DNA of 64,000 nucleotides from positions 186,001 to 250,000 of the forward strand of contig JACPPA010000012.1 of NCBI GenBank assembly GCA_016191285.1, read 5' to 3'. Origin of the DNA: Gammaproteobacteria bacterium (GTDB taxonomy: Bacteria; Pseudomonadota; Gammaproteobacteria; Ga0077536). The position numbers and the translations under genes are program-made. Below, piece by piece: positions 1 through 8,052 of this stretch (its first letter is position 1; every line of letters starts with the position of its first letter). The notes beneath the pieces are model-generated. The model was given only the letters and a program-made list of their open reading frames with translations, was not told the DNA's origin and did no database searches.

Positions 1-548
1 AAGGCGCGCGGCGCGCCATTGATAAAATATGGCTTCGCGGGGTCGACGGTCATCGTGCTCCAGATTTCCGTGCCACTCTTCGCATCAACCGCATTCAGTC
101 GACCATCCCCGGTGGCGACATAGACCTTGCCCTTCCAATATGCGACGCCGCGGTTCGAATCCCAAATCACGCGTCCGCGATCGCCCGCTGCCTCGATGAC
201 CTGGGGGTCATAGGTCCATAGCACCTTTTGGGTTTTGAGATCGAGCGCAATGACGATACTGTAGCTGCCAGTGAAATACATGACACCGTCAACGACAAGC
301 GGAGTGGCGAGCAGTGATTTGTGGGCGGGGAGATCGAGAAACCAATCGAGCGCGAGCTTGCTGACATTATCTGCCGTGACCTGACGCAATGGACTGTAGC
401 GCTGCTCGCTATAGGTTCGGCCATAGGACAACCAATTGGCGCCTTGCGTGTCATCGGCCAGGGCCTTGCCATCCACCACGGTCACCGCGTGTGTGATCGC
501 GCTGAACGCGATACCGCAGAGCAAGCTACTAATGATCCGTAATCGCAT
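1..548 (-). CDS. PQQ-dependent alcohol dehydrogenase (quinoprotein), N-terminal part, truncated by window edge
   Basis: Manual translation from ATG at 548 (minus): MRLRIISSLLCGIAFSAITHAVTVVDGKALADDTQGANWLSYGRTYSEQRYSPLRQVTADNVSKLALDWFLDL...VIWDSNRGVAYWKGKVYVATGDGRLNAVDAKSG; typical PQQ-ADH beta-propeller blades and signal peptide. Not in ORF track because it is open at the edge. Confidence 0.92.
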   Translation of the reverse strand, partial: MRLRIISSLLCGIAFSAITHAVTVVDGKALADDTQGANWLSYGRTYSEQRYSPLRQVTADNVSKLALDWFLDLPAHKSLLATPLVVDGVMYFTGSYSIVIALDLKTQKVLWTYDPQVIEAAGDRGRVIWDSNRGVAYWKGKVYVATGDGRLNAVDAKSGTEIWSTMTVDPAKPYFINGAPRA

Positions 549-665
549 ATTCAACGCTCCCCTCGATTTATTGTTCTGGGCAAATCATTCGGATCTAATT
601 CGCTTATGTAAAGCACCTCGGATTGACCGTCGGTTCAGACCAACCTGACGCGCGTCAAACACCCC

Positions 666-998
666 GTGGATATCACATTTCTCGCCACTCATCCCCCTCT
701 TGGCCCGCGCCTCGCAACCCTCCATGTTGCCGAATGGCAGCATCTGTATGCTGGCTGGAACGCCGTCATCGCGCTAGCCGAATTCGAAGCCCAATATAGC
801 GATGGTCGGCTGCCAACAACACTGGTCGCGCTCGAAGGCGGATTGTTGCTGGGTTCGGTGAGCCCGATTTACGACGATCTCCCGGGTTGGGAGCACTTCA
901 ATCCCTGGCTCGCGAGCCTCCTGGTGCTGCCCGAATTCCGCGGCGCGGGTACATGCCACTCGCGAGATCATGAAATTAGGGTACTGACTCGCGACTAA
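666..998 (+). pseudogene. Truncated GNAT-family N-acetyltransferase
   Basis: N-terminal GNAT-like sequence ending ...PWLASLLVLPEFRGAG, then non-homologous CHSRDHEIRVLTRD and a stop; the acetyl-CoA loop and C-terminal half are missing. Confidence 0.55.
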
Positions 999-1030
999 CC
1001 CACTTCGTTCGTCTACTACTGGAGCGTTTT

Positions 1031-1090
1031 GTGGGAGCCGCTTTAGCGGCGAATCCCTATTGACGCCCATTCGCCGCTAAAGCGGCTCCC
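1031..1090. repeat. REP-like imperfect palindrome (GTGGGAGCCGCTTTAGCGGCGAAT ... ATTCGCCGCTAAAGCGGCTCCCA)
   Basis: Direct reading; same family recurs many times in intergenic regions. Confidence 0.85.
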
Positions 1091-1133
1091 AGAATTTCCA
1101 CGCACTCAACAATTGACCCAGACAATGCATCAA

Positions 1134-1913
1134 CTAAAACGGACTGCAGCCGCGATCGCTGTACTCAGTCCCGCCAAACAAAGCGGTCATAAGCCCATTC
1201 CGCCATTGGCGTACCTGGCCACCGAAGCGACAGAGATCGAGCATCTCCAGCCGTAACTCCATCATGCGCGTCAAAGGTAGTTTCACCTCCAACGGCGCGC
1301 GTGTGGCGCCGCTTAACAAGGTCATCACACAGAAGTCTTCGTTGCGCTGATCGTCATGCTCCACACGTTCGCAGAATTTGGGATCTTTGATCGCCGCACC
1401 GCCCAGCCATACTTCGTGATTACCACGGCCGAGCGACCAGCGCGCGAAAAGCTCAGCCCACGGCGGCGCCCAGTGGGACTTCAACAGTTGGACGGCCTGT
1501 TTCGAATCGCTCGCAAAGGGACTGCCCCATTCGCGGACCCGAAACGATTCAGGAAACGCCACGGGCGGATACGGAAACTCCGCGATCAGCGGCGGGTAAT
1601 TCGAATACCGTTGCATATCGATCGAGTCGATGCGTAACCGGACGCGCGCGGGCCGATCAAAGCGCAAGAGATCGCCCACTTGCGATAACGACCAATGCAC
1701 CGGATCTGGTCCACACTTCTGCACCAAATTGCTATTAGCGGGATCTTTCGCCGGGTCTTGCTCCATGCCGCGCATTACATAGAACAGCGCACAATCGTCG
1801 CTCGCGAAGTCAGCGCTGTGAATTGGCTGCCAGCCCCAGAAGATGCTGAGCTGGCGCGCGCCAACGACGAGCCCGATGAGGATCAAGAACCCGAGGATAA
1901 GGCGGCGAACCAT
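1134..1913 (-). CDS. Hypothetical protein with N-terminal membrane anchor
   Basis: 259-aa ORF with N-terminal hydrophobic segment LILGFLILIGLVVGA; no family recognised. Confidence 0.6.
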   Translation of the reverse strand: MVRRLILGFLILIGLVVGARQLSIFWGWQPIHSADFASDDCALFYVMRGMEQDPAKDPANSNLVQKCGPDPVHWSLSQVGDLLRFDRPARVRLRIDSIDMQRYSNYPPLIAEFPYPPVAFPESFRVREWGSPFASDSKQAVQLLKSHWAPPWAELFARWSLGRGNHEVWLGGAAIKDPKFCERVEHDDQRNEDFCVMTLLSGATRAPLEVKLPLTRMMELRLEMLDLCRFGGQVRQWRNGLMTALFGGTEYSDRGCSPF

Positions 1914-1984
1914 CGCGTCAGGGTGCCACAGCGATGTCGATTAAACTAGCGTGCCGATCTGGCGCAGTCGATGGTTGCTTTAGT

Positions 1985-2196
1985 GTGGGAGCAACTTTAG
2001 TCGCGAAGGGAGATCCCTCAGAAGATTCGCTGCTAAAGCGGCTCCCACGAAGCGGCATGTGGGAGCGGCTTTAGCCGCGAAGGGAGACGCTCGGAAGATT
2101 CGCCGCTAAAGCGGCTCCCACGAAGTGGCAGTGTGGGAGCGACTTTAGTCGCGAAGGGAGATCCCTCAGAAGATTCGCCGCTAAAGCGGCTCCCAC
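1985..2196. repeat. Three head-to-tail REP/BIME-like palindromes
   Basis: GTGGGAGCRRCTTTAGYCGCGAAGGGAGA...GATTCGCYGCTAAAGCGGCTCCCAC at 1985, 2059 and 2133. Confidence 0.85.
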
Positions 2197-2219
2197 GAAG
2201 CGGTTCCACCGCGCACCGC

Positions 2220-2606
2220 TCAATCGTACTTCAGGTACTTGAAGCGCGGATCTTCGGGCGTGCCTTCCAGCGCTCCATGCTCGTCGAGCGCTGGTTGCCA
2301 CATGAGGACCGCCTCGATTTTAGCGGCGAGTTCAAAGTCTTTATCGGTGATGCCTTTCGCCGCATGATTCTGTAATTTCACGGTAACGAAGGCGTACGAG
2401 ACATTGAGATCCGGATGATGCCACGCGGCTTCGGCCAGATGTCCGATGGTGTTAACAGCCATCAAGGTGCCCTTCCACCCCGAGGTCTTGTAGGTACGCC
2501 GGATCCAGCCTTCCTTTAACGTCCACTTCGGCAGAATTTCGCGTAACTTGGTTTCGGTTTCGGCCTCGCTATAGACCTTTTCTGATTTACGTTCTCGCCA
2601 ACCCAT
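2220..2606 (-). CDS. 4a-hydroxytetrahydrobiopterin dehydratase (pterin-4a-carbinolamine dehydratase)
   Basis: MGWRERKSEKVYSEAETETKLREILPKWTLKEGWIRRTYKTSGWKGTLMAVNTIGHLAEAAWHHPDLNVSYAFVTVKLQNHAAKGITDKDFELAAKIE; AGGAGGTT upstream of the refined start. Confidence 0.88.
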   Translation of the reverse strand: MGWRERKSEKVYSEAETETKLREILPKWTLKEGWIRRTYKTSGWKGTLMAVNTIGHLAEAAWHHPDLNVSYAFVTVKLQNHAAKGITDKDFELAAKIEAVLMWQPALDEHGALEGTPEDPRFKYLKYD

Positions 2607-2676
2607 TTGAACCTCCTGGTAACTTGATGTGACCATTCGCGGATAAATCCGCTCCCACATAAAATAAAATTGCAGT

Positions 2677-3390
2677 CTAGTTAACCGCTGGTGTCGGTAA
2701 ACGAGCAGTTGCGTGACCCGAGATTAGCTGCCGAAGGTGCCGGATCGCCGCGCGATCAAGAGTCCCTTCGCGCCGCCCGCCCACGCATAACGCGCCACGA
2801 AAGCCAAGATAATCGCTGTCGTGAATAAGTAACTCCGGCACATCACCGACACGCAAGCTACCCGCAAGTCCCGTCATCAAGCCGAGCTTAAGGGCCGAGG
2901 TCACGAACTCGGCAATCGCAGTCGAGGACATGCGCTCGGTAAGGGAACCCTGCGTCTTCTCGGCGGTGTCGAGCATCACGCCTTTGAATCCGATCTTGGC
3001 GAGATGCGCGAGGTCGCCTGCGGTGGGTGGCGCTTCAGCGAAACACACCGCGATTGCCTTCGGCATGACGGCCACCGCGTCAACGAGCGCCGCGTTCAAT
3101 TCCGCCGATCGCCGGCGCGCGTACATTCCAATCTTGACGTAATCGACACCGGTGTGCACCAGGCCTGAAACACGCGGGCAGATAAGCGCCGGCGTGTCCC
3201 AACAATCACCGATGGTGGCGCTGATTGGCAGTCGTCCCGAATAGCGCGCAACCACTGCGCGAATCACGTCTTCGTCAACAGCCCCCAGCGCCCCCGCTCG
3301 CGGCTCTTTTAAGTCCAGCCAATCACACCCAGCGCTAACCGCCACTGCCGCCTCTGCCACATCCCGTACGCTGGCGAGCAAAGCAGTCAT
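2677..3390 (-). CDS. mfnB: (5-formylfuran-3-yl)methyl phosphate synthase-like protein (MfnB / DUF556 family)
   Basis: MTALLASVRDVAEAAVAVSAGCDWLDLKEPRAGALGAV ... CFAEAPPTAGDLAHLAKIGFKGVMLDTAEK ... GLAGSLRVGDVPEL; TIM-barrel pattern of the family. ATGA overlap with the upstream gene. Confidence 0.78.
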   Translation of the reverse strand: MTALLASVRDVAEAAVAVSAGCDWLDLKEPRAGALGAVDEDVIRAVVARYSGRLPISATIGDCWDTPALICPRVSGLVHTGVDYVKIGMYARRRSAELNAALVDAVAVMPKAIAVCFAEAPPTAGDLAHLAKIGFKGVMLDTAEKTQGSLTERMSSTAIAEFVTSALKLGLMTGLAGSLRVGDVPELLIHDSDYLGFRGALCVGGRREGTLDRAAIRHLRQLISGHATARLPTPAVN

Positions 3391-3968
3391 GTGCCGGTGA
3401 CGCTCGCCACAATGGCGTGTCGCGGATGGGTCCGCACCGCCGCGACCAGCCACGCCCACGCTTCGCGTTCGTCGTCACCGGCCGTCTTGTCCACCGCGGT
3501 TTGTAAGTAGGCCAGGTCGGACGCCACTTTACTCGGCACGAGCCAGTCGAGACGCGACACGAGAATCGCGAGTTCGACCACCGCGGCTTGCGCGCGATTG
3601 AAGCCCAGGAACGGTCGGTGCATGGCTTCTTCCGCCACGCGACAGTGGAACTCGGGTCGTTCGCAGTGCTCACGTACTTCCGACACTTCGAGTTCCCAGT
3701 GCGCGAGTGCGGCGCGGAGGCGCGGCACCCCGGCCTTGGTCGATGCCTCGATTGGCCACGTTCGTCGACCGGTAAGACAGCCGGCAATAACCCGCACGTC
3801 ATCGACAAAATTGAGCACCGCACGGGGCGTTAGCCGTAGATTCTCCAGCGTCCGCGACGGCACAAACGGCGCCAGCACGACCAAGCCGTCGCGCACACGA
3901 TACCCGAGCGGCGTGATATGCACCTCGCCTGCGGACGAGACTGTGGTGATGACGGCTTCGCGGATCAC
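3387..3968 (-). CDS. DUF447 family protein
   Basis: MIREAVITTVSSAGEVHITPLGYRVRDGLVVLAPFVPSRTLENLRLTPRAVLNFVDDVRVIAGCLTGR; flavin-reductase-like DUF447 pattern; overlaps mfnB start by 4 nt. Confidence 0.72.
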   Translation of the reverse strand: MIREAVITTVSSAGEVHITPLGYRVRDGLVVLAPFVPSRTLENLRLTPRAVLNFVDDVRVIAGCLTGRRTWPIEASTKAGVPRLRAALAHWELEVSEVREHCERPEFHCRVAEEAMHRPFLGFNRAQAAVVELAILVSRLDWLVPSKVASDLAYLQTAVDKTAGDDEREAWAWLVAAVRTHPRHAIVASVTGT

Positions 3969-4261
3969 CGGGCTCTCACGTGAGTCAGCGTTGTCATAGG
4001 TTCATATCAACCAAAGTGATGCGTGCTGTGGACCACTTACTAAGCGACTCGTGCCCACCACTCGAGTGCGTGAATGTCAGGGGCGCACCAGACCGGCCGA
4101 TTTGTTGCTCTTTAAGTGTCGCGCTGCCAGCACGCTAGTACGTGGCATGGATGGTGCACGTAATCGGTGAACGCAGCGCCGTGCATTCGTCGTCCTGAAT
4201 TGTGGCAGCGTGGGCAACACGCCTCAAGCGTGTTTTCACTACTTAACTTGGGAGACTCATA

Positions 4262-4336
4262 ATGGCTTGGCAAACTCCGTCGTTCTCCGACGTGCGCTTT
4301 GGCTTCGAAGTCACGATGTACATCAACAACCGTTGA
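4262..4336 (+). CDS. pqqA: PQQ precursor peptide PqqA (24 aa)
   Basis: Read manually: MAWQTPSFSDVRFGFEVTMYINNR, with E16 and Y20 in the EVTMY motif; GGGAG-type RBS upstream; directly upstream of pqqC. Missing from ORF track (too short). Confidence 0.96.
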   Translation: MAWQTPSFSDVRFGFEVTMYINNR

Positions 4337-4356
4337 TTGTCATCCGATAGATGCCG

Positions 4357-4381
4357 CCCTGAGAGCGTATCGCTCTCAGGG
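4357..4381 (+). terminator. Perfect hairpin between pqqA and pqqC (possible attenuator/RNA stabiliser)
   Basis: CCCTGAGAGCG TAT CGCTCTCAGGG, 11-bp perfect stem, 3-nt loop, no T-tract. Confidence 0.75.
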
Positions 4382-4444
4382 TTCAACGAGAGACACTCAG
4401 CCCTCGATCCTTCCCCGTCCTACGCACAATCAACTAAAAAAATC

Positions 4445-5209
4445 GTGGTCCAACTCGCCGTTCCCCGTCCGCGCGTTACCGCGACCGAAGCCTGGTCGCG
4501 CGCCGAATTTGAACGCCGCCTGCGCGACAAGGAACGGTTCTACCACATCCATCATCCCTTTCACGTCGCGATGAACAGCACAGGAGTTGCCCGCGAAGCG
4601 GTCCGCGGGTGGGTGGCCAATCGCTTCTATTACCAAACCGCGATCCCGATCAAGGACGCCGCAGTCATGGCCAATTGCCGCGACCGCAACGCACGGCGCC
4701 TGTGGATTACGCGCATTCTCGATCACGATGGCGCCGACGGCGACGAAGGCGGGATCGAAGCCTGGTTGCAACTGGCGAGCGCCGTGGGTTTAAGCCGGAC
4801 GGAAGTCGAGAACGAAGAACATGTGTTGCCGGGCGTGCGTTTCGCCGTGGATGCCTATGTGAATTTCGCGCGCAATGCCACGTTTGAAGAAGCCGCTTGC
4901 TCGTCGTTAACTGAGTTGTTCGCTCCTACCATCCACCAAAAGCGCCTGGATAACTGGCCCGAAATTTATCCGTGGATCGAGGCCGACGGCTATCGCTACT
5001 TTCGTAAACGTTTAAGCGAAGCGCGGCGCGATGTCGAACATGGACTGACCGTGACGCTGGATCACTTTAAGACTCGCGCCGAACAAGAATACGCGCTCAA
5101 TATTCTGCAATTTAAATTAAATGTGCTATGGACCATGCTCGACGCGATGTGGATGGCCTACATCGAAATGAAACCGCCGTTCTTTTCATGCGCCAAAGCG
5201 AATGACTGA
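4445..5209 (+). CDS. pqqC: Pyrroloquinoline-quinone synthase PqqC (start uncertain; ORF opens at 4337)
   Basis: [31 protein letters not shown]...[37 protein letters not shown]. Confidence 0.95.
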   Translation: MVQLAVPRPRVTATEAWSRAEFERRLRDKERFYHIHHPFHVAMNSTGVAREAVRGWVANRFYYQTAIPIKDAAVMANCRDRNARRLWITRILDHDGADGDEGGIEAWLQLASAVGLSRTEVENEEHVLPGVRFAVDAYVNFARNATFEEAACSSLTELFAPTIHQKRLDNWPEIYPWIEADGYRYFRKRLSEARRDVEHGLTVTLDHFKTRAEQEYALNILQFKLNVLWTMLDAMWMAYIEMKPPFFSCAKAND

Positions 5210-5489
5210 CGCATTGTCCCCAACCCTAATCCCGCGGATCGCGCCCCTGTATCGATTGCAATGGGAAGAGGCGCAAGCCTGTCATGTGCTGCTGTACCCG
5301 GAAGGCATGGTTAAATTGGGCGGCAGCGCCGGCGAAATCATGAAGCGCATCGATGGTAAAACTTCGGTGGCCGCGCTGATCGAGGACTTAAAAAGTGCCT
5401 TTCCCGGAGTCCCGCTCGACGACGATGTAAAAACGTTTATCGAGACCGCCTATACCCAGGGCTGGTTGCGCAATGTCGAACCCAAGTAA
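5202..5489 (+). CDS. pqqD: PQQ biosynthesis peptide chaperone PqqD
   Basis: [53 protein letters not shown]; overlaps pqqC and pqqE. Confidence 0.94.
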   Translation: MTDALSPTLIPRIAPLYRLQWEEAQACHVLLYPEGMVKLGGSAGEIMKRIDGKTSVAALIEDLKSAFPGVPLDDDVKTFIETAYTQGWLRNVEPK

Positions 5490-6609
5490 CCCGCCACTGG
5501 GCAAACCGCTGTGGTTGCTGGCCGAGCTGACCTATCGCTGTCCGTTGCAGTGTCCGTATTGTTCCAACCCGCTCGATTTCGCGCGCTACAAAGATGAGCT
5601 TGATACCGACGGGTGGCTGCGTGTGCTACGCGAGGCGCGCAAGATGGGCGCGGCGCAATTAGGCTTCTCCGGCGGCGAACCCTTGGTCCGACAAGATTTG
5701 GAGATCCTGATCGCGGAAAGCCGCAAGCTCGGCTACTACAGTAATCTCATTACTTCTGGCGTCGGCATGGACGAATCGAGGATTGCGACCTTCAAGGACG
5801 CGGGCCTCGATCATATTCAAGTGAGTTTCCAAGCCAGTAACGAAGAACTCAACAATTACCTCGGCGGCACGGATTCGTTCCAGCACAAAGTTGAGATGGC
5901 GCGGCTAGTCAAAAAATATGACTACCCAATGGTGCTCAACATCGTCATTCATCGCCAAAACATCGATCAGATCGAAGACATCATCAAGATGACGATTGAT
6001 CTGAACGCGGATTATGTCGAGCTCGCGAGCACCCAGTATTACGGTTGGTCCAAACTCAACGAGGCGCATTTATTACCGACTCGCGAACAACTCGCGCGCG
6101 CCGAGGCGATTGCGCACGACTATCAAGTGCGCATGAAGGGTCGCATGAAGATCCTCTACGTGGTGCCTGACTACTACGAGACCCGACCCAAAGCCTGCAT
6201 GAACGGCTGGGGATCCGTGTTCTTAACCATTGCGCCGGATGGCTCTGCCCTGCCCTGCCATGCCGCACGTCAATTGCCGGGCTTAAGTTTTCCGAATGTG
6301 CGTGACCACAGCATCGAGTGGATATGGAACGAATCGCCGACGTTTAATCATTTCCGCGGCGATGCCTGGATGAAGGAGCCATGTCGTTCGTGCCCTGAGA
6401 AAACCAAGGACTTCGGCGGCTGTCGTTGCCAGGCCTATATGCTGACCGGTGACGCGGCCAATGCGGATCCGGTTTGCGACAAATCGCCACATCACGCCGA
6501 ACTCGTCGCGATGGTGGATCGCCTGACGTCCACGCCGCTAGCGACGGCGATTGCCGATCGCCCACTCGTCTTTCGTAATACCCGGAATTCGAAGGAGCAC
6601 GTGACCTAA
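5473..6609 (+). CDS. pqqE: Radical SAM PqqA peptide cyclase PqqE
   Basis: [15 protein letters not shown] radical-SAM CxxxCxxC motif, [14 protein letters not shown]-terminal SPASM-like cysteines. Confidence 0.96.
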   Translation: MSNPSNPPLGKPLWLLAELTYRCPLQCPYCSNPLDFARYKDELDTDGWLRVLREARKMGAAQLGFSGGEPLVRQDLEILIAESRKLGYYSNLITSGVGMDESRIATFKDAGLDHIQVSFQASNEELNNYLGGTDSFQHKVEMARLVKKYDYPMVLNIVIHRQNIDQIEDIIKMTIDLNADYVELASTQYYGWSKLNEAHLLPTREQLARAEAIAHDYQVRMKGRMKILYVVPDYYETRPKACMNGWGSVFLTIAPDGSALPCHAARQLPGLSFPNVRDHSIEWIWNESPTFNHFRGDAWMKEPCRSCPEKTKDFGGCRCQAYMLTGDAANADPVCDKSPHHAELVAMVDRLTSTPLATAIADRPLVFRNTRNSKEHVT

Positions 6610-6618
6610 ACCGCTGTC
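6460..6618 (+). repeat. 159-bp direct repeat, copy 1 (3' end of pqqE)
   Basis: Aligns without indels to 7830-7988. Confidence 0.9.
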
Positions 6619-7037
6619 CTCGCCCCATTCGCAAAAATAAATCCGTTACCTTTTCTTTTTTCTTCAAAAGAACGTATTTACGTGTGCCGGTCCTCCGACT
6701 TCGTAAACGTTTAATGCAATCCCGACACCGCCATCAAAATTGTTCACTCCGCGAGCGGTGCGCACGAGGTTAGAACACGCGGCACGCGCGGCGCCAAGAC
6801 AAGCTATTCCAACATTTCCAAAAAGCGTTCCATTGTAAGCGTGCAAACTTAGCCCGGACGCCCTGCTGACGTCATTCGTATAATGCTCCACGGGAAAGGG
6901 GAGCCACCAGAGTCGGCAAGGGAAGCAGATCCACTCGCGAAAAAATACCCAAACACCCCAGTGACGGCCCCATTTGCGAACACTGAGTTGAGCAAGATAT
7001 GGCACCCTCAAACTCGCACCGGTACTGGGGGGCGCGT

Positions 7038-7619
7038 TTAGCCGTCGGGTGGCGGCAGATCATCTACTTCCGCGAAGAGCTGATCGAACGGGATCGGCAA
7101 ATCCACGCTGACAAGCGTCACTGCTTCGTTTGGCGCGAATGGATGCAACACCCACAGCCCGACTTCGTTCTTGCGGTAGACATCGGTGCAACGTGTGTCG
7201 AGATCGACAAGAACGTACTCGCTCAGACTTGCGAGCATGCGATAGCTGGCGAACTTGTCGCCCCGATCGTGTGCGGCGGTGCTGGGCGACAGCACCTCGA
7301 CGATCAGCAATGGCTCGCTTTTGACCAGCGGACTTAGGCGATCGGCTTCGCTGCAGGTGACCATGACGTCGGGGTAGAAAACACTGTCGGCTGCGGCGAC
7401 GCGAACCTTTACGTCGCTCAGAAAGGTTCGGCACCTCGAACCGGCGAGATGCCCACGCAGTGCAATAGCGATGTTGATGGCGACGGTGTTGTGCCGATCT
7501 TCGGCACCGGCCATCGCAAACACCTCTCCGCGCACGAGTTCACTCCGCACTTGTTGCGTCGCGTCCAAAGCGAGGAAGGCGTCGATGCCCATCAGGTTTT
7601 GGCGCAGCGCCTTACCCAT
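7038..7619 (-). CDS. Uma2 family (DUF820) putative endonuclease
   Basis: FLALDATQQVRSELVRGEVFAMAGAEDRHNTVAINIAIALRGHLAGSRCRTFLSDVKVRV...YPDVMVTC...PLLIVEVLSPSTAAHDRGDKFASYRMLASLSEYVLVD. Confidence 0.9.
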   Translation of the reverse strand: MGKALRQNLMGIDAFLALDATQQVRSELVRGEVFAMAGAEDRHNTVAINIAIALRGHLAGSRCRTFLSDVKVRVAAADSVFYPDVMVTCSEADRLSPLVKSEPLLIVEVLSPSTAAHDRGDKFASYRMLASLSEYVLVDLDTRCTDVYRKNEVGLWVLHPFAPNEAVTLVSVDLPIPFDQLFAEVDDLPPPDG

Positions 7620-7745
7620 TGCCGGAACCGTCTTGTGGTGTATCTGGAGGATAACCGCGCGATTGAGCGAAATCGAGCCCCGCTGTCGTTAACGTCGAAA
7701 CTCGTCAACCAGAGTGATCGCGGTGCAACCAGAAGCGAATCCGCG

Positions 7746-7822
7746 AATCCGGGACACCCACGAAAAATCCATCGTAAATCAACCGATAAATCAACTGCGA
7801 AACGATGGATGTCCCCGATTGC
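7746..7822. mobile_element. Possible small MITE-like element with imperfect inverted termini
   Basis: Left AATCCGGGACACCCAC; right end reverse complement AATCGGGGACATCCATC; about 77 bp. Confidence 0.4.
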
Positions 7823-7829
7823 CACTTAC

Positions 7830-7988
7830 AATGCGGATCCGGTTTGCGACAAATCAGCACATCACGCCGCACTTGTCGCGACGGTGGATCGCGTGACGTC
7901 CACGCCGCTAGCGACGGCGGCCGCTGATCGCCCGCTTATTTTCCGCAATCCCCGGAATTCGAAAGCGCACGTGACCTAAACCGCTGTC
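7830..7988 (+). pseudogene. Duplicated 3' fragment of pqqE (159-bp repeat copy 2)
   Basis: [49 protein letters not shown] versus PqqE C-terminus [49 protein letters not shown] (41/49 aa identical). Confidence 0.9.
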
Positions 7989-8052
7989 TCGGCGCCTTGC
8001 TCCTTATTCGCGTTGATAGTTACCCGATTCACCAACGCTAATCGAGTAGCGG

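Noticed and set aside
1-548. Lanthanide-dependent methanol dehydrogenase (XoxF)
   Set aside because: Visible N-terminal third reads like a general PQQ alcohol dehydrogenase; the diagnostic metal-site residues lie outside the window, so XoxF is not claimed.
1985-2196. Possible CRISPR array (regular ~74-bp periodicity)
   Set aside because: Units are REP-type palindromes with near-identical spacers, and no cas genes are present.
6664-7011. 115-aa minus-strand ORF between pqqE and Uma2
   Set aside because: No family recognised and atypical composition; possibly the remnant of a larger gene, but not supportable.
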